NCBI GenBank assembly: GCA_937952285.1
Contig: CALFZE010000097.1
Span: forward strand, 1-25,545
Direction of reading: 5' to 3'
Source of the DNA: UBA2428 sp002343545
GTDB lineage: Bacteria; Bdellovibrionota; UBA2428
Length of the DNA: 25,545 nt
The position numbers and the translations under genes are program-made. Of this stretch, positions 1 through 7,479 are shown piece by piece. The notes below the pieces were generated by a model. It searched no databases, was not told the origin of the DNA, and saw nothing but the letters and a program-made list of their open reading frames with translations. Numbering within the stretch: the stretch's first letter is position 1; the number at the start of each line of letters is the position of its first letter.

Positions 1-1
1 G

Positions 2-604
<603 letters not shown>

Positions 605-659
605 AGCTTGGGGGCGGCGTTCTCGAGCGCGGCCCGCGAGCTTTCGCCGTTTCTTTCGT

Positions 660-1223
660 TTACTCCGAATAGCCGACGCCGACGAAGAGCGCTTCGTTTC
701 GGCTTTCGTCGATCAGCGCGACAAAAAAGGCGTAGGCGAAGGAGTTCTCCTCGAAGCCGTAGGCCAGCTTGAGGTGCGGCGATTGCTTGGTCGCGGCTTC
801 GAGCGCGCGACGGATGTCTTGCGAAGTCTTGAGGCCCTTCTGGCCGGCGCCGCGCGCGAGGTGTGAGAGGCTGCGCGCGAAGCGCTCGTCTTGTCGCGCG
901 GGCACGACTTGGTCGACGTCGACGAGCTCGGGACGTCGATAGATCTGCGGCTGGCGGGCGTAGGCGTCGCGGATAAAAGTTTCCAGGCTCTCGCGCGGAT
1001 TGTGGCGGCGGGCCTGCCACGCGTAGGCGTGCAGCTCGGGGCTGCCCGCGAAGATGCGGCGGAGCTCGGCCTTGGCGCGGCTCAGCTCGGCGCCGTAACG
1101 AAAGTCGCTCGGCGCGACGGGCTCGCGCGTCGACGGGTAAACGGGCGCGGCCACGGCGGGCGCCGCCGCGAGCAGCGAAGCGAGAAGCCAGGGAGCGAGA
1201 TGAAAAAAGCGAAGCGGTTCCAT
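660..1223 (-). CDS. Exported protein of unknown function (187 aa)
   Basis: The ATG at 1223 follows a purine-rich GGAGGAGAAAGGAG tract. The product starts with a typical Sec signal peptide: a short basic start, then a hydrophobic LAPWLLASLLAAAPAVAA core, with likely cleavage after AVAA near residue 26. The mature part of about 160 residues is charged and mostly helical in appearance. It contains an Arg/Gln-rich central region (residues 75-110) and ends in a hydrophobic, beta-like stretch (AYAFFVALIDE, EALFVGVGYSE). I recognise no family, catalytic motif or cysteine. It is last in the minus-strand block, 93 bases behind the SLC13-type transporter gene and convergent with mreB, so it may be read through from the transporter or have its own promoter. 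The signal peptide and codon usage make it a credible gene. Confidence 0.8.
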   Translation of the reverse strand: MEPLRFFHLAPWLLASLLAAAPAVAAPVYPSTREPVAPSDFRYGAELSRAKAELRRIFAGSPELHAYAWQARRHNPRESLETFIRDAYARQPQIYRRPELVDVDQVVPARQDERFARSLSHLARGAGQKGLKTSQDIRRALEAATKQSPHLKLAYGFEENSFAYAFFVALIDESRNEALFVGVGYSE

Positions 1224-1316
1224 GTCTCCTTTCTCCTCCCGCGCGGGGGGAAAATCGAGTTTGGAGTTCTCAAGCCCGACTTAGGTTTCGCTTATGCTTC
1301 GCGCGGCCGTCCGCGT

Positions 1317-2735
1317 TCAGCCGAGGTGGAAGGCGAAGAAGGAAGCCACGACGAGCAGGTACCCGAGCAGGTCGACCAAAGCTCCCTCGCGAAGCATCTG
1401 ACGACCGCTTACGAGTCCCGTGCCGTAGGCCAGCGCGTTCGGTGGCGTGCCGACCGGCAACATGTAACCGAGGCTCGCCGTGAGGGCCATCGCCGCCACG
1501 AAGACGGGCGTGGGAAGCGCGGCGGCCTCGCAACTCGCCACGACGATCGGAACGAGCAAGGTCACCGACGCCGTATTCGAGGCGATCTCCGTGAGCAGGA
1601 GCATGAGCAGGACGAGACACGCGAAGAAGAGACGAGGGTGGGCGGCCAGCGGAGCGAGCGAAGCCCCCAGCGCTTGCGCGACGCCCGTCGAAAAGAGGAG
1701 CGCGCCCATCGAGAGTCCGCCCCCGAAAAGAAGAAGGCTTTGCCAGTCGATTTGCGCGGCCTCGGACCAGGTCAAGAGAGGCGGGCCGTGCCTCCCGTCG
1801 TGGCGGGGCAGGAAGAAAAGGAGCAGCGCGGGGACCATGATCGCGCCCGCTTCGCCGAGGAACTTCAGGGCGGGAAGACTCGAAGTCCCGACGAGAAGCG
1901 CCATGGCGAGGCCCACGAGCGCCAGCGAGCGGCGACCCGCGCGCGTGAGGGGCTCGGCCGCGACGGGGGCGACGGCCTCCGGCGCGCGCTCGGCCGGCCC
2001 GGCCGCGAGGGCCCGCCAGACGAGAAAACCGAGCAAGGGGACGGCGACCGGCAAGGCGTAGCGAAACCAGTCGAGGAACGAGATGTCGTGCGATGTCGTC
2101 GTGCGAAGGATGCCGATGGCGAGCAGGGTGGGCGCGGTCCCGAAGGTCGTGAGCAGTCCGCCCACGCTCGCGGCGTAACTCACGCCGAGGATCGTTTTCG
2201 TCCGCGCGCGGGGATGGCCCCGAAAGGCGTGGCGGGCGAGCGCGGTCGCGAACGGAAGAAAAAGCGCGGCGGCGGCCGTGTTGTTGAGAAACGCCGAGAG
2301 AAGTCCGGTCCCCGCGACCAAGATCGCCGCGGCCCGCTCCGGGCGGCCTCGCACGCCCGGGAGGGCCAAGGTGCGGGCCAGGAGCGTCGTCGCGACGCCG
2401 TGGATCTCGATCGCGCGCGCCAAGAAAAAACTCCCCAAGAAGAAGTAGATGATCGGGTTCGCGAAGGGCGCGAAGATGCTTTCGGCGGGGGCGACGCGCA
2501 AGACCATGGCTCCCGTCGCGAACGCAAGCGACACGATGGCCGGCGAGGACACCTCGAAAAGCCAGGCGGCGACCGTGGCGACGACGAGCCCCGAAAGACG
2601 CTGGGCTTCCGGGCGAAGGCCGGAGTCGCGCAGGAGAAAGTGAACGAGGAGGCCCAGTCCGATGGCGACCAAGGTGCCGAGGATCCTGGCGCGCGATCCT
2701 TCGGCCTCGTCGGGGCCCGGGGGCAAGGAGCTCAT
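1317..2735 (-). CDS. SLC13/DASS-family anion (dicarboxylate or sulfate-type) transporter
   Basis: A 472-residue polytopic inner-membrane protein with about eleven hydrophobic segments. Family hallmarks are visible: the first substrate/sodium-site motif appears as NNT (residues 151-153, in SAFLNNTAAA), the second as SNT (386-388, in TEIASNTASV), and the conserved GTPPNA loop lies at 429-434. GTAP at 199-202 matches the equivalent loop of the first inverted repeat. Members couple sodium to uptake of di- or tricarboxylates, sulfate or phosphate; the substrate cannot be read from the sequence. A Pro/Ala-rich cytoplasmic loop (about 245-265) separates the two halves. The first motif having Asn instead of Ser is a modest deviation. 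The gene starts 10 bases after the stop of the PP2C-like gene (AGGCGGA precedes the ATG), so the two are very likely cotranscribed. Confidence 0.9.
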   Translation of the reverse strand: MSSLPPGPDEAEGSRARILGTLVAIGLGLLVHFLLRDSGLRPEAQRLSGLVVATVAAWLFEVSSPAIVSLAFATGAMVLRVAPAESIFAPFANPIIYFFLGSFFLARAIEIHGVATTLLARTLALPGVRGRPERAAAILVAGTGLLSAFLNNTAAAALFLPFATALARHAFRGHPRARTKTILGVSYAASVGGLLTTFGTAPTLLAIGILRTTTSHDISFLDWFRYALPVAVPLLGFLVWRALAAGPAERAPEAVAPVAAEPLTRAGRRSLALVGLAMALLVGTSSLPALKFLGEAGAIMVPALLLFFLPRHDGRHGPPLLTWSEAAQIDWQSLLLFGGGLSMGALLFSTGVAQALGASLAPLAAHPRLFFACLVLLMLLLTEIASNTASVTLLVPIVVASCEAAALPTPVFVAAMALTASLGYMLPVGTPPNALAYGTGLVSGRQMLREGALVDLLGYLLVVASFFAFHLG

Positions 2736-2745
2736 GCCGATCCGC

Positions 2746-3627
2746 CTAAGCCAAGTGAAGGCGTCGCGGATCGACTTCGAAGGCGAGCGTGGCGAGATCG
2801 GCGCGACGCAGGTCCGCGGAGAGCGCGTCTTCCGCGCGCTTGAGGAGCGCGTTGAGGTCCTCGAGCAACGACGAGCCGGACTCGGTCGCTTCGTTCATCC
2901 GTACGCCGAGCTTGGCTTCGACGGCCGCGAGCGGAGGCATCCGCGTGGGTTCTTCGCCGAGCCAGCTCGCGCCCAAATAGAATAGCCGGCTACCCGGGGG
3001 CAGGGCGAAGCTATAGGCGTAGGCCTGGTTCGCGAGCACGGGCGCGGCCGACACGGCGGCGGCCAAAAGCTCGGGGCGCTGGCGTAGGGCCTCGGACTGG
3101 ACGAAATCCCACGGGCCCCAACTCGTGCGGTCGAGGCTGCGGCGCAAGAGCGGCAGCGAACCGATCGCGCAGCCCTCGACTTGCAGGGTGGACATGTCCA
3201 GTCGGGCCACGTGCAGACGATAGTGGCCCGACTTGCGGGCCTCCGTGAGCGCGATCGAAAGCTCGTTGAAGACTTCCTGGACGCTCGTCTTGGGCTTGGC
3301 CTCCACGAGCGCGCGCGATTGCAGCGACACGAGGCTTTGCAGCAGGAGCGAGCCGAGGCCGAAGCGCTCGGTCCACGAGCCGACGAGCCAGACCTGCGCG
3401 CCGCCCTTGGTCGGTATGAGGTCGAAGCCTTCGGCGCTCAAATCGCCTTCGCCGATGTAGCGAGCGTAACAGGTGAGGCCGGGGACTTCGGGCAGGCGAT
3501 TGGGCATGAGCGTGCGCTGGAGGGCACGGGCGATGTCGAGATCCTCGCGCGTGGACTGTACGAGTTGGGCAAGGCGCGCCTCCAAGGTCTTGAGTCGGGC
3601 GGCCAAGTCGCGGGAATCGTCGCTCAT
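2746..3627 (-). CDS. Degenerate SpoIIE/RsbU-type PP2C-like protein
   Basis: An open frame extends to 3729, but its first 34 codons run through the terminator hairpin of the preceding gene. The ATG at 3627 (MSDDSRDL, 293 aa) is the sensible start, although no clear Shine-Dalgarno sequence precedes it. Residues 1-35 form a heptad-like helix (LAARLKTLEARLAQLVQS) leading into ARALQRTLMPNRLPEVPGL, which matches the Q-x-x-L-x-P linker typical at the entry of SpoIIE/RsbU phosphatase domains. The fold then seems to continue (SVQEVFNELSIALTEARKSGHYRLHVARLD, later LPPGSRLFYLGASWLGE). The metal-binding acidic motifs normally written GGDFYD and DVSGHG are replaced by AEGFDL and GSWTERFG. I infer a catalytically dead, perhaps partner-binding, PP2C relative. 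It overlaps no neighbour and is followed after 10 bases by the transporter gene. Confidence 0.75.
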   Translation of the reverse strand: MSDDSRDLAARLKTLEARLAQLVQSTREDLDIARALQRTLMPNRLPEVPGLTCYARYIGEGDLSAEGFDLIPTKGGAQVWLVGSWTERFGLGSLLLQSLVSLQSRALVEAKPKTSVQEVFNELSIALTEARKSGHYRLHVARLDMSTLQVEGCAIGSLPLLRRSLDRTSWGPWDFVQSEALRQRPELLAAAVSAAPVLANQAYAYSFALPPGSRLFYLGASWLGEEPTRMPPLAAVEAKLGVRMNEATESGSSLLEDLNALLKRAEDALSADLRRADLATLAFEVDPRRLHLA

Positions 3628-3652
3628 GGGCGACAGGATAACCGGCGCCCCG

Positions 3653-3705
3653 AAAAAAAGGGAGGCCGGATCTTCGACGCCCTTCGGAAGGGTGAAGATC
3701 CGGCC
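3653..3705 (-). terminator. Strong intrinsic terminator of the 3769-4458 lipoprotein gene
   Basis: A 12-bp perfect outer stem pairs GGCCGGATCTTC (3665-3676) with GAAGATCCGGCC (3694-3705). It encloses an inner CCCTT/AAGGG stem. On the minus strand it is followed by CTCCC and seven T residues (plus-strand A run 3653-3659). It lies 63 bases past the lipoprotein stop and directly ahead of the PP2C-like gene, so that gene should need its own promoter or read-through. Confidence 0.88.
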
Positions 3706-3768
3706 CGTAGGAAATCTGTTGCTAAACACTTCGACCGAGAACGCCCCCGGCGTTGGCCCCGCGAAGGG

Positions 3769-4458
3769 TTAGTTCAACGTCGAGCAGAGGCGCTGCAGGT
3801 TGAGGTCGAGCGCCGGGCGGGTCGCGCAGCGCGCGCTCAGCTCGGCCTTGGCGTCGTGCGTGAGCTTCTTCAGCATGGCTTCGGTCGAAGCCGGTTGCTG
3901 ATCGAGGTTACGCGCCATGGCGTCGACGCCTTCCTTGGAAGGAAGCTCGAACTTGGCGACCTTCTCGATGTCGGCCTTCGACAGACCGAGGTCGAGGAGC
4001 GACTGCATCGAGCCGTTGCGGGCTTTTTGCAGGCTCGCGATGAGCTTGCTCGAAGCGTCCACGCTCAAGCCGTGCGTTTCGGCGAAGCGGGTTTCCGAAA
4101 CGACCGGCGCGCTTTCCTTCAGCATCGCCGTGGGGAGCGAGAGCTCGGCGCCCGTGCTGCGATAGTAGCGGCCGCGGCGCGAAGCGCAGCTGTCGTAGTA
4201 GTTGCGGCACTCGCGGCGGGGACGGCCGTAGTAGTCGTAGTAGGTTTGGCAGGTCTGGCGGTAGCCGCCCACGCACTCGTATCCGCGGTAACCGCGTCCG
4301 CCACGGTAATCACGATCGTTGGCGGCGTTCGCGACGGCGGCGCCCACGGCGAGGCCTCCGATCGCGGAAGCGACTTCACGGTCGGTGCAGGCGCTCAGGC
4401 CACCGAGGCCCATGCTGGCGACGAGCGCGACTCCCATCAGACGTTTGGTGAATTCCAT
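3769..4458 (-). CDS. Tyr/Arg/Gly-rich lipoprotein, unknown function
   Basis: The ATG at 4458 is preceded by a good ribosome binding site (GAGGAG, spacing about 7); the longer open frame upstream to 4575 is not needed. The 229-residue product begins with a lipoprotein signal ending in the lipobox LSAC, Cys24. A short Gly/Ala-rich segment (IGGLAVGAAVANAAND) follows. Then comes an unusual region at about residues 48-100, crowded with Tyr, Arg, Gly and four or five Cys (GGYRQTCQTYYDYYGRPRR is part of it), suggestive of a disulfide-bonded or surface-adhesive segment. The C-terminal 120 residues are helical and polar (LPTAMLKESAPVV, LIASLQKARNGSMQSLLDL) and end with two more Cys. No known family was recognised. 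It is a single-gene transcription unit at its 3' end, closed by the terminator at 3653-3705. Confidence 0.85.
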   Translation of the reverse strand: MEFTKRLMGVALVASMGLGGLSACTDREVASAIGGLAVGAAVANAANDRDYRGGRGYRGYECVGGYRQTCQTYYDYYGRPRRECRNYYDSCASRRGRYYRSTGAELSLPTAMLKESAPVVSETRFAETHGLSVDASSKLIASLQKARNGSMQSLLDLGLSKADIEKVAKFELPSKEGVDAMARNLDQQPASTEAMLKKLTHDAKAELSARCATRPALDLNLQRLCSTLN

Positions 4459-4554
4459 TTTCGTTCTCCTCTCGCAACTTCGAGTCTCACGGAGTCGGCC
4501 CCATAGCCGCTCACGAGGAGACGATTTAGCAAGGCGTTGTTGAGCGGAGATGAC

Positions 4555-4584
4555 ACGACGTGAAGTTTTCTTCACGTCGTTTTT
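4555..4584 (+). terminator. Perfect 11-bp hairpin with T tract, oriented on the + strand
   Basis: ACGACGTGAAG (4555-4565), loop TTTT, then CTTCACGTCGT (4570-4580) followed by TTTT. In the + direction this has the shape of an intrinsic terminator. In the minus direction, in which both neighbours are transcribed, the hairpin is followed by GTGTCATC with no T run. It could shield rsmB from antisense transcription entering from the left, or act only as a 3'-end stabilising hairpin for the rsmB transcript. Confidence 0.6.
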
Positions 4585-4603
4585 CGCGACGGCGGAACGC
4601 GGA

Positions 4604-5803
4604 TCAGCGCGAGTTCGTGACGTGCCAGGCCGTCAGCCCCTCGCACGTTTCTTCGCGGCGGTCCCACGACGAAAAATCGGGCGCGCGCCCGAGCAATCCC
4701 GAAACGTGATCGACTTCGACGGGATCCACGCTGCAAAGGCTCACGAAGAGCGCGCCGCCCGGCGCGACGCGATCGCGGACTTCGGCGAGGATGCGTTTCT
4801 GCAGGTCGAGCGTCGAGATCATGCGCTCGGCCCAGTCGAGGTCGAGCAGGTCCGGCCGCGTGTGAAGCGTGCCCGATCCGCTGCAAGGCAAGTCGGCGAG
4901 CGCGAACGCGAAGCGCGCGGGGAGTTCGTCCGAGCGATCCGCCTTCGCGTCGCCCCAGGCGTGCAAGCTCGTGCGCACGCGCGTCTCGCTTCCCCAGCGC
5001 GCAAGGTTTTCGCGCAGCCGTTCGACGCGACGGAACTTCGCGTCCGTCGCGTGGAGCTCGGCGTCCGCGGGCACGGTGCCGCGCGCGAGCAGGCCGAGCA
5101 GCTTGCCGCCGGGGGCGGCGCAGGCGTCGAGCCAGGCGCCGGCGGGCGGCGGATTCGCGCGCACGCGCTCGAGGATCCACCCGAGCAGGTCCCACGAACC
5201 CGGGTCGATCGCTTGGAGTCGTCCTTCCTCGCGGAAGGCCGTGGCCTCGCGCTTGGCAAAGCTTCCCCCCGCGTCGAAGCTCCAGATGCCGGCCTCGGGT
5301 CGACGCAGGAGTTGTCGCGCGGAACGCGCGAGGATCGCGGGATGCGCGGACCAACGTTCGCGTAACGCGGCCGGGAGCGCGAGCAAGGGATCGGCTTCGA
5401 GTTTCGCGAGCCAGGCGTCTTTCGTGGCGAGCGTCTTGCGACCGAACGCGTTCACGAGCCCGCAGGCCGCGGGGCCGAAGGCTTGGCGCGTCGCCTCGAC
5501 GGCCTCCGAAACGAGCACGGGGCCCGGCGTCCGGTCGCGGCTGAGCAGGGCGCCGAAAAGGATCTGCAGCAGATCTTCGAGCTCGGCCGGGCGCAGCGAT
5601 TTGCCGCTGAACTCGCGCCACGCGAGCTCGAAGGGAGCGCGGTAACGGTAGGCCATGAGCACGAGATCGAGCACGCCCCCCGCGAGCTCGCCCGAGGCCC
5701 GTCGGTCGTCCAGGATGTCGTCGAGACTCAGCTGGCTCGCGCGTTTGGAGCGCGCGCGATGACGGGGCAAGAAGGGAAGGGCTTCGAGTAGAGCGGCTTT
5801 CAT
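4604..5803 (-). CDS. rsmB: RsmB/NOP2-type rRNA (cytosine-C5)-methyltransferase
   Basis: The 399-residue product has the two-part layout of RsmB. A helical NusB-like N-terminal RNA-binding domain (about residues 20-165) contains LSLDDILDD, ELEDLLQILFGALL and GLVNAFGRK. A Rossmann methyltransferase domain (about 195-399) follows. The SAM-binding motif I is DACAAPGGK (226-234). Motif IV is DLPCSGSG with Cys307, and motif VI is SLCSVDPVE with Cys357; in this family one Cys attacks C6 of the target cytosine and the other resolves the adduct. RsmB methylates 16S rRNA at position 967 (E. coli numbering). Variations from consensus are DLPCSG for DAPCSG and the lack of the usual PEEN after motif VI, so a related m5C enzyme with another target is possible. 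No clear Shine-Dalgarno precedes the ATG. It probably belongs to the lapA/HIT operon, 96 bases upstream on the same strand. Confidence 0.88.
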   Translation of the reverse strand: MKAALLEALPFLPRHRARSKRASQLSLDDILDDRRASGELAGGVLDLVLMAYRYRAPFELAWREFSGKSLRPAELEDLLQILFGALLSRDRTPGPVLVSEAVEATRQAFGPAACGLVNAFGRKTLATKDAWLAKLEADPLLALPAALRERWSAHPAILARSARQLLRRPEAGIWSFDAGGSFAKREATAFREEGRLQAIDPGSWDLLGWILERVRANPPPAGAWLDACAAPGGKLLGLLARGTVPADAELHATDAKFRRVERLRENLARWGSETRVRTSLHAWGDAKADRSDELPARFAFALADLPCSGSGTLHTRPDLLDLDWAERMISTLDLQKRILAEVRDRVAPGGALFVSLCSVDPVEVDHVSGLLGRAPDFSSWDRREETCEGLTAWHVTNSR

Positions 5804-5878
5804 GGGTGGAGGGCGTTCATCCCATCCCGGGCCCGCCTTGTCGAAGGCTTTTCACCCACGGGAGCCGAGGCTTAGTTT

Positions 5879-5906
5879 GGGTCGCCTAGACGGGGTCGCC
5901 TAGACG
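5879..5906. repeat. 14-bp tandem duplication across the lapA stop codon
   Basis: GGGTCGCCTAGACG occurs twice head to tail (5879-5892 and 5893-5906). The second copy contains the minus-strand TAG stop of the LapA-like gene, so a second TAG lies 14 bases further downstream. It is probably a recent slippage duplication. Confidence 0.8.
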
Positions 5907-6253
5907 TCGTCGTGGCGGGGGGCCGCTTTGAGGGCCGGTTCGGCCGTCACGCTCGTCGCGTGCGTGGACTGGTTCGTGAGCGCGACGAGGCTGCGCTCGA
6001 GCTTCTGGTTTGCGCGACGCAAACGGATGACGCGCGTTTCGAGCACGATGAGTTCGACGATGAAGAAGAGCGTCGCGCAAAGCGCGCCCACGAAGAGCGT
6101 CGCGAGGAAAAATTGCCACTTGTGGTAGGCGGGCGAGGTCCACTCGAAGAGCGAGATCGTGATGGGATCGGCGTTCTGCGCCGTGAAGTTCGCGGCCACG
6201 TAAAGGAAGCCGATCACCAGCAGAGCCAAGAGTCCGAGTCGCAGCGCCTTCAT
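5900..6253 (-). CDS. LapA-domain (DUF1049) inner-membrane protein
   Basis: A 117-residue protein with two transmembrane helices (about residues 5-22 and 46-70) separated by a short loop containing AQNADPITISLFEW. That loop matches the N-x-x-P-V-x-l-x-l signature of LapA (lipopolysaccharide assembly protein A) domains. The second helix runs into a basic coiled-coil-like tail (ETRVIRLRRANQKLERSLVAL) and a disordered C-terminus. In E. coli LapA works with LapB to tune LpxC turnover and LPS synthesis; whether this distant member does so is inference. Its ATG overlaps the stop of the upstream HIT gene (shared bases 6250-6253), indicating translational coupling. Length and topology fit the family. 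Confidence 0.85.
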   Translation of the reverse strand: MKALRLGLLALLVIGFLYVAANFTAQNADPITISLFEWTSPAYHKWQFFLATLFVGALCATLFFIVELIVLETRVIRLRRANQKLERSLVALTNQSTHATSVTAEPALKAAPRHDDV

Positions 6254-6918
6254 GAACGAGAATCCCCCTTCTCGTAAGTTTCGGCGAGTTTGCGACCAAA
6301 GTCCAGAAAGTGGGGCCGGAGTTCGGCCCAGACCTGTCGGTTATGCGTCGGGAGGGTCTTCGTTTCGGCCAGGATCGGCATGAAGTTCGAGTCGCCCGGC
6401 CAGCGCGGCACGATATGCCAGTGCAAGTGGCCCGGAATGCCGCCGCCGGCCACCGAGCCGAGATTGAGCCCCACGTTGAAGGCGGGGGCACCCCCGGCTT
6501 TCTCGAGGGTTTCGAGGGTCAGGCGCAAGGCCAGGGAAAGGCGCATCCAGGCCCGGGGGTCGATCTCTTCGGGCCGGCCCCGGTGGGCGCGCGGAACGAC
6601 GAGCAAGTGGGCCGGGTTGTAGGGAAACTTGTTCAGGATGACGAAGAGCTCTTCGTCCCGGTAGAGGACGAGGGTTTCGTCCGAGGGCTCGAGGCGGGGC
6701 AATTCGCAAAAGGGGCAGGCGTCATCGGCTTTATTGTTGCGAATGTACTCGAGACGCCAAGGGGCCCAAAGGCGCCCCAGCGCCGGATCGAAGGGATTCG
6801 CGACCGCGCGCGTGGCGAGGGCGGGGCGCTTCCCGGTGGGGCGACCATTCGCGGAGCGACCTTTCACGGACTTCGCCGATCGGCGGGGCCGTGATTCTTT
6901 GCGGGTCGTCTTTGCCAT
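6250..6918 (-). CDS. HIT-family nucleotide hydrolase/phosphorylase (Ap4A phosphorylase-like)
   Basis: The 222-residue product carries the histidine-triad motif GHLHWHIVPRW (catalytic triad region His164-Leu-His166-Trp-His168). It also has a CPFC zinc-type knuckle (68-71) and the conserved LNKFPYNPAHLLVVPRAH strand-loop at about 95-112. The preceding RLWAPWRLEYIR matches the WAP-R motif of bacterial diadenosine tetraphosphate phosphorylase-type HIT proteins. Expected activity is cleavage or phosphorolysis of dinucleoside polyphosphates or nucleotidyl adducts. The first 40 residues are an extra Lys/Arg-rich, disordered extension. I chose ATG 6918 (AAGG 8 bases upstream). A TTG at 6936, directly after the stop of the previous lipoprotein gene and 8 bases behind a GGAG, is a real alternative adding six residues. 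The stop overlaps the lapA start by four bases. Confidence 0.9.
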   Translation of the reverse strand: MAKTTRKESRPRRSAKSVKGRSANGRPTGKRPALATRAVANPFDPALGRLWAPWRLEYIRNNKADDACPFCELPRLEPSDETLVLYRDEELFVILNKFPYNPAHLLVVPRAHRGRPEEIDPRAWMRLSLALRLTLETLEKAGGAPAFNVGLNLGSVAGGGIPGHLHWHIVPRWPGDSNFMPILAETKTLPTHNRQVWAELRPHFLDFGRKLAETYEKGDSRS

Positions 6919-6936
6919 GCGCCGCGCCTTGGTCAA

Positions 6937-7377
6937 TTACATGTCTCCGTGGCCGCCGCCGAAGGTCGACGCGGCTTCGTCGTCTTCGCCGAAGTCGAAG
7001 TCCACGCCGTTCGCGCCGTTTTCGAGCTTGCCGCAACCGGCCGCTTCGTAAGTCTCTTCGCGGGTTTCGCGCGCGCAGTTCTTGTTGAGGGCGTCGTCCA
7101 ACAGACCTTTGCAATAAGCCTCGAAGGTCGCGAACTCGCGTTTACCCGTCGTGCATTTCTTGCCGTTGATCGTTTCGTTGATTTCGTAGCGGAAGCCTTT
7201 GAAGGCGTCCGGCTTTTGCGAAGGCTTGGCGTTGCCCGCGGCTTGCGGCTTCACGCCGGGTTTCTTGGCACCGTCGTTCGAGGTCGTCTCGACATCGGAG
7301 TCTTTCTTATCTTCACAAGCCGTGAAGACCACGAGCGAAGCGGCGAGGGCGAACGAAGAAAAGAGTCGAAGCGACAT
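6937..7377 (-). CDS. Small acidic lipoprotein, unknown function
   Basis: The ATG at 7377 has a near-perfect Shine-Dalgarno (AAGGAGG, spacing about 7). The 146-residue product has a lipoprotein signal ending FTAC with Cys21 as the probable lipidation site. A low-complexity Asp/Lys/Ser/Pro linker follows (about 22-57). A small folded-looking region (58-115) contains four Cys, in NGKKCTTGKRE, FEAYCKGLLD, NKNCARE and AAGCGKL, that may form two disulfides. The tail is Asp/Glu/Gly-rich (VDFDFGEDDEAASTF). The acidic +2/+3 residues (Glu-Asp) could influence sorting. I do not recognise the family. It sits between sppA and the HIT gene on the same strand, with the next start immediately at its stop, so cotranscription with the HIT and lapA genes is likely. 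Confidence 0.85.
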   Translation of the reverse strand: MSLRLFSSFALAASLVVFTACEDKKDSDVETTSNDGAKKPGVKPQAAGNAKPSQKPDAFKGFRYEINETINGKKCTTGKREFATFEAYCKGLLDDALNKNCARETREETYEAAGCGKLENGANGVDFDFGEDDEAASTFGGGHGDM

Positions 7378-7479
7378 GCGGCAAACCTCCTTGGGGTAGG
7401 CCAAGGGGATAGTCCCGGCGCCCGGACGAGGCAAGCGCGTCGTCCGAACTCCCACACGAAAAGAGGAAGTTTCGGGACC

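Noticed and set aside
605..659. Terminator after mreB
   Set aside because: Some GC-rich self-complementarity (CGCGG/CCGCG) is present but no convincing stem with a T tract.
891..2843. Long + strand open frame (650 codons) opposite the exported protein and SLC13 transporter genes
   Set aside because: It is an antisense shadow: the translation is Arg/Glu/Gly/Gln low complexity with no domain, while the opposite strand has a clear transporter.
3628..3729. 34-codon N-terminal extension of the PP2C-like protein
   Set aside because: It would be encoded by the terminator stem and T tract of the upstream gene; ATG 3627 is the likely start.
3181..4506. + strand 441-codon frame opposite the PP2C-like and lipoprotein genes
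   Set aside because: Low-complexity Arg/Val/Ala translation crossing a terminator hairpin; the minus-strand genes have lipobox and ribosome binding sites.
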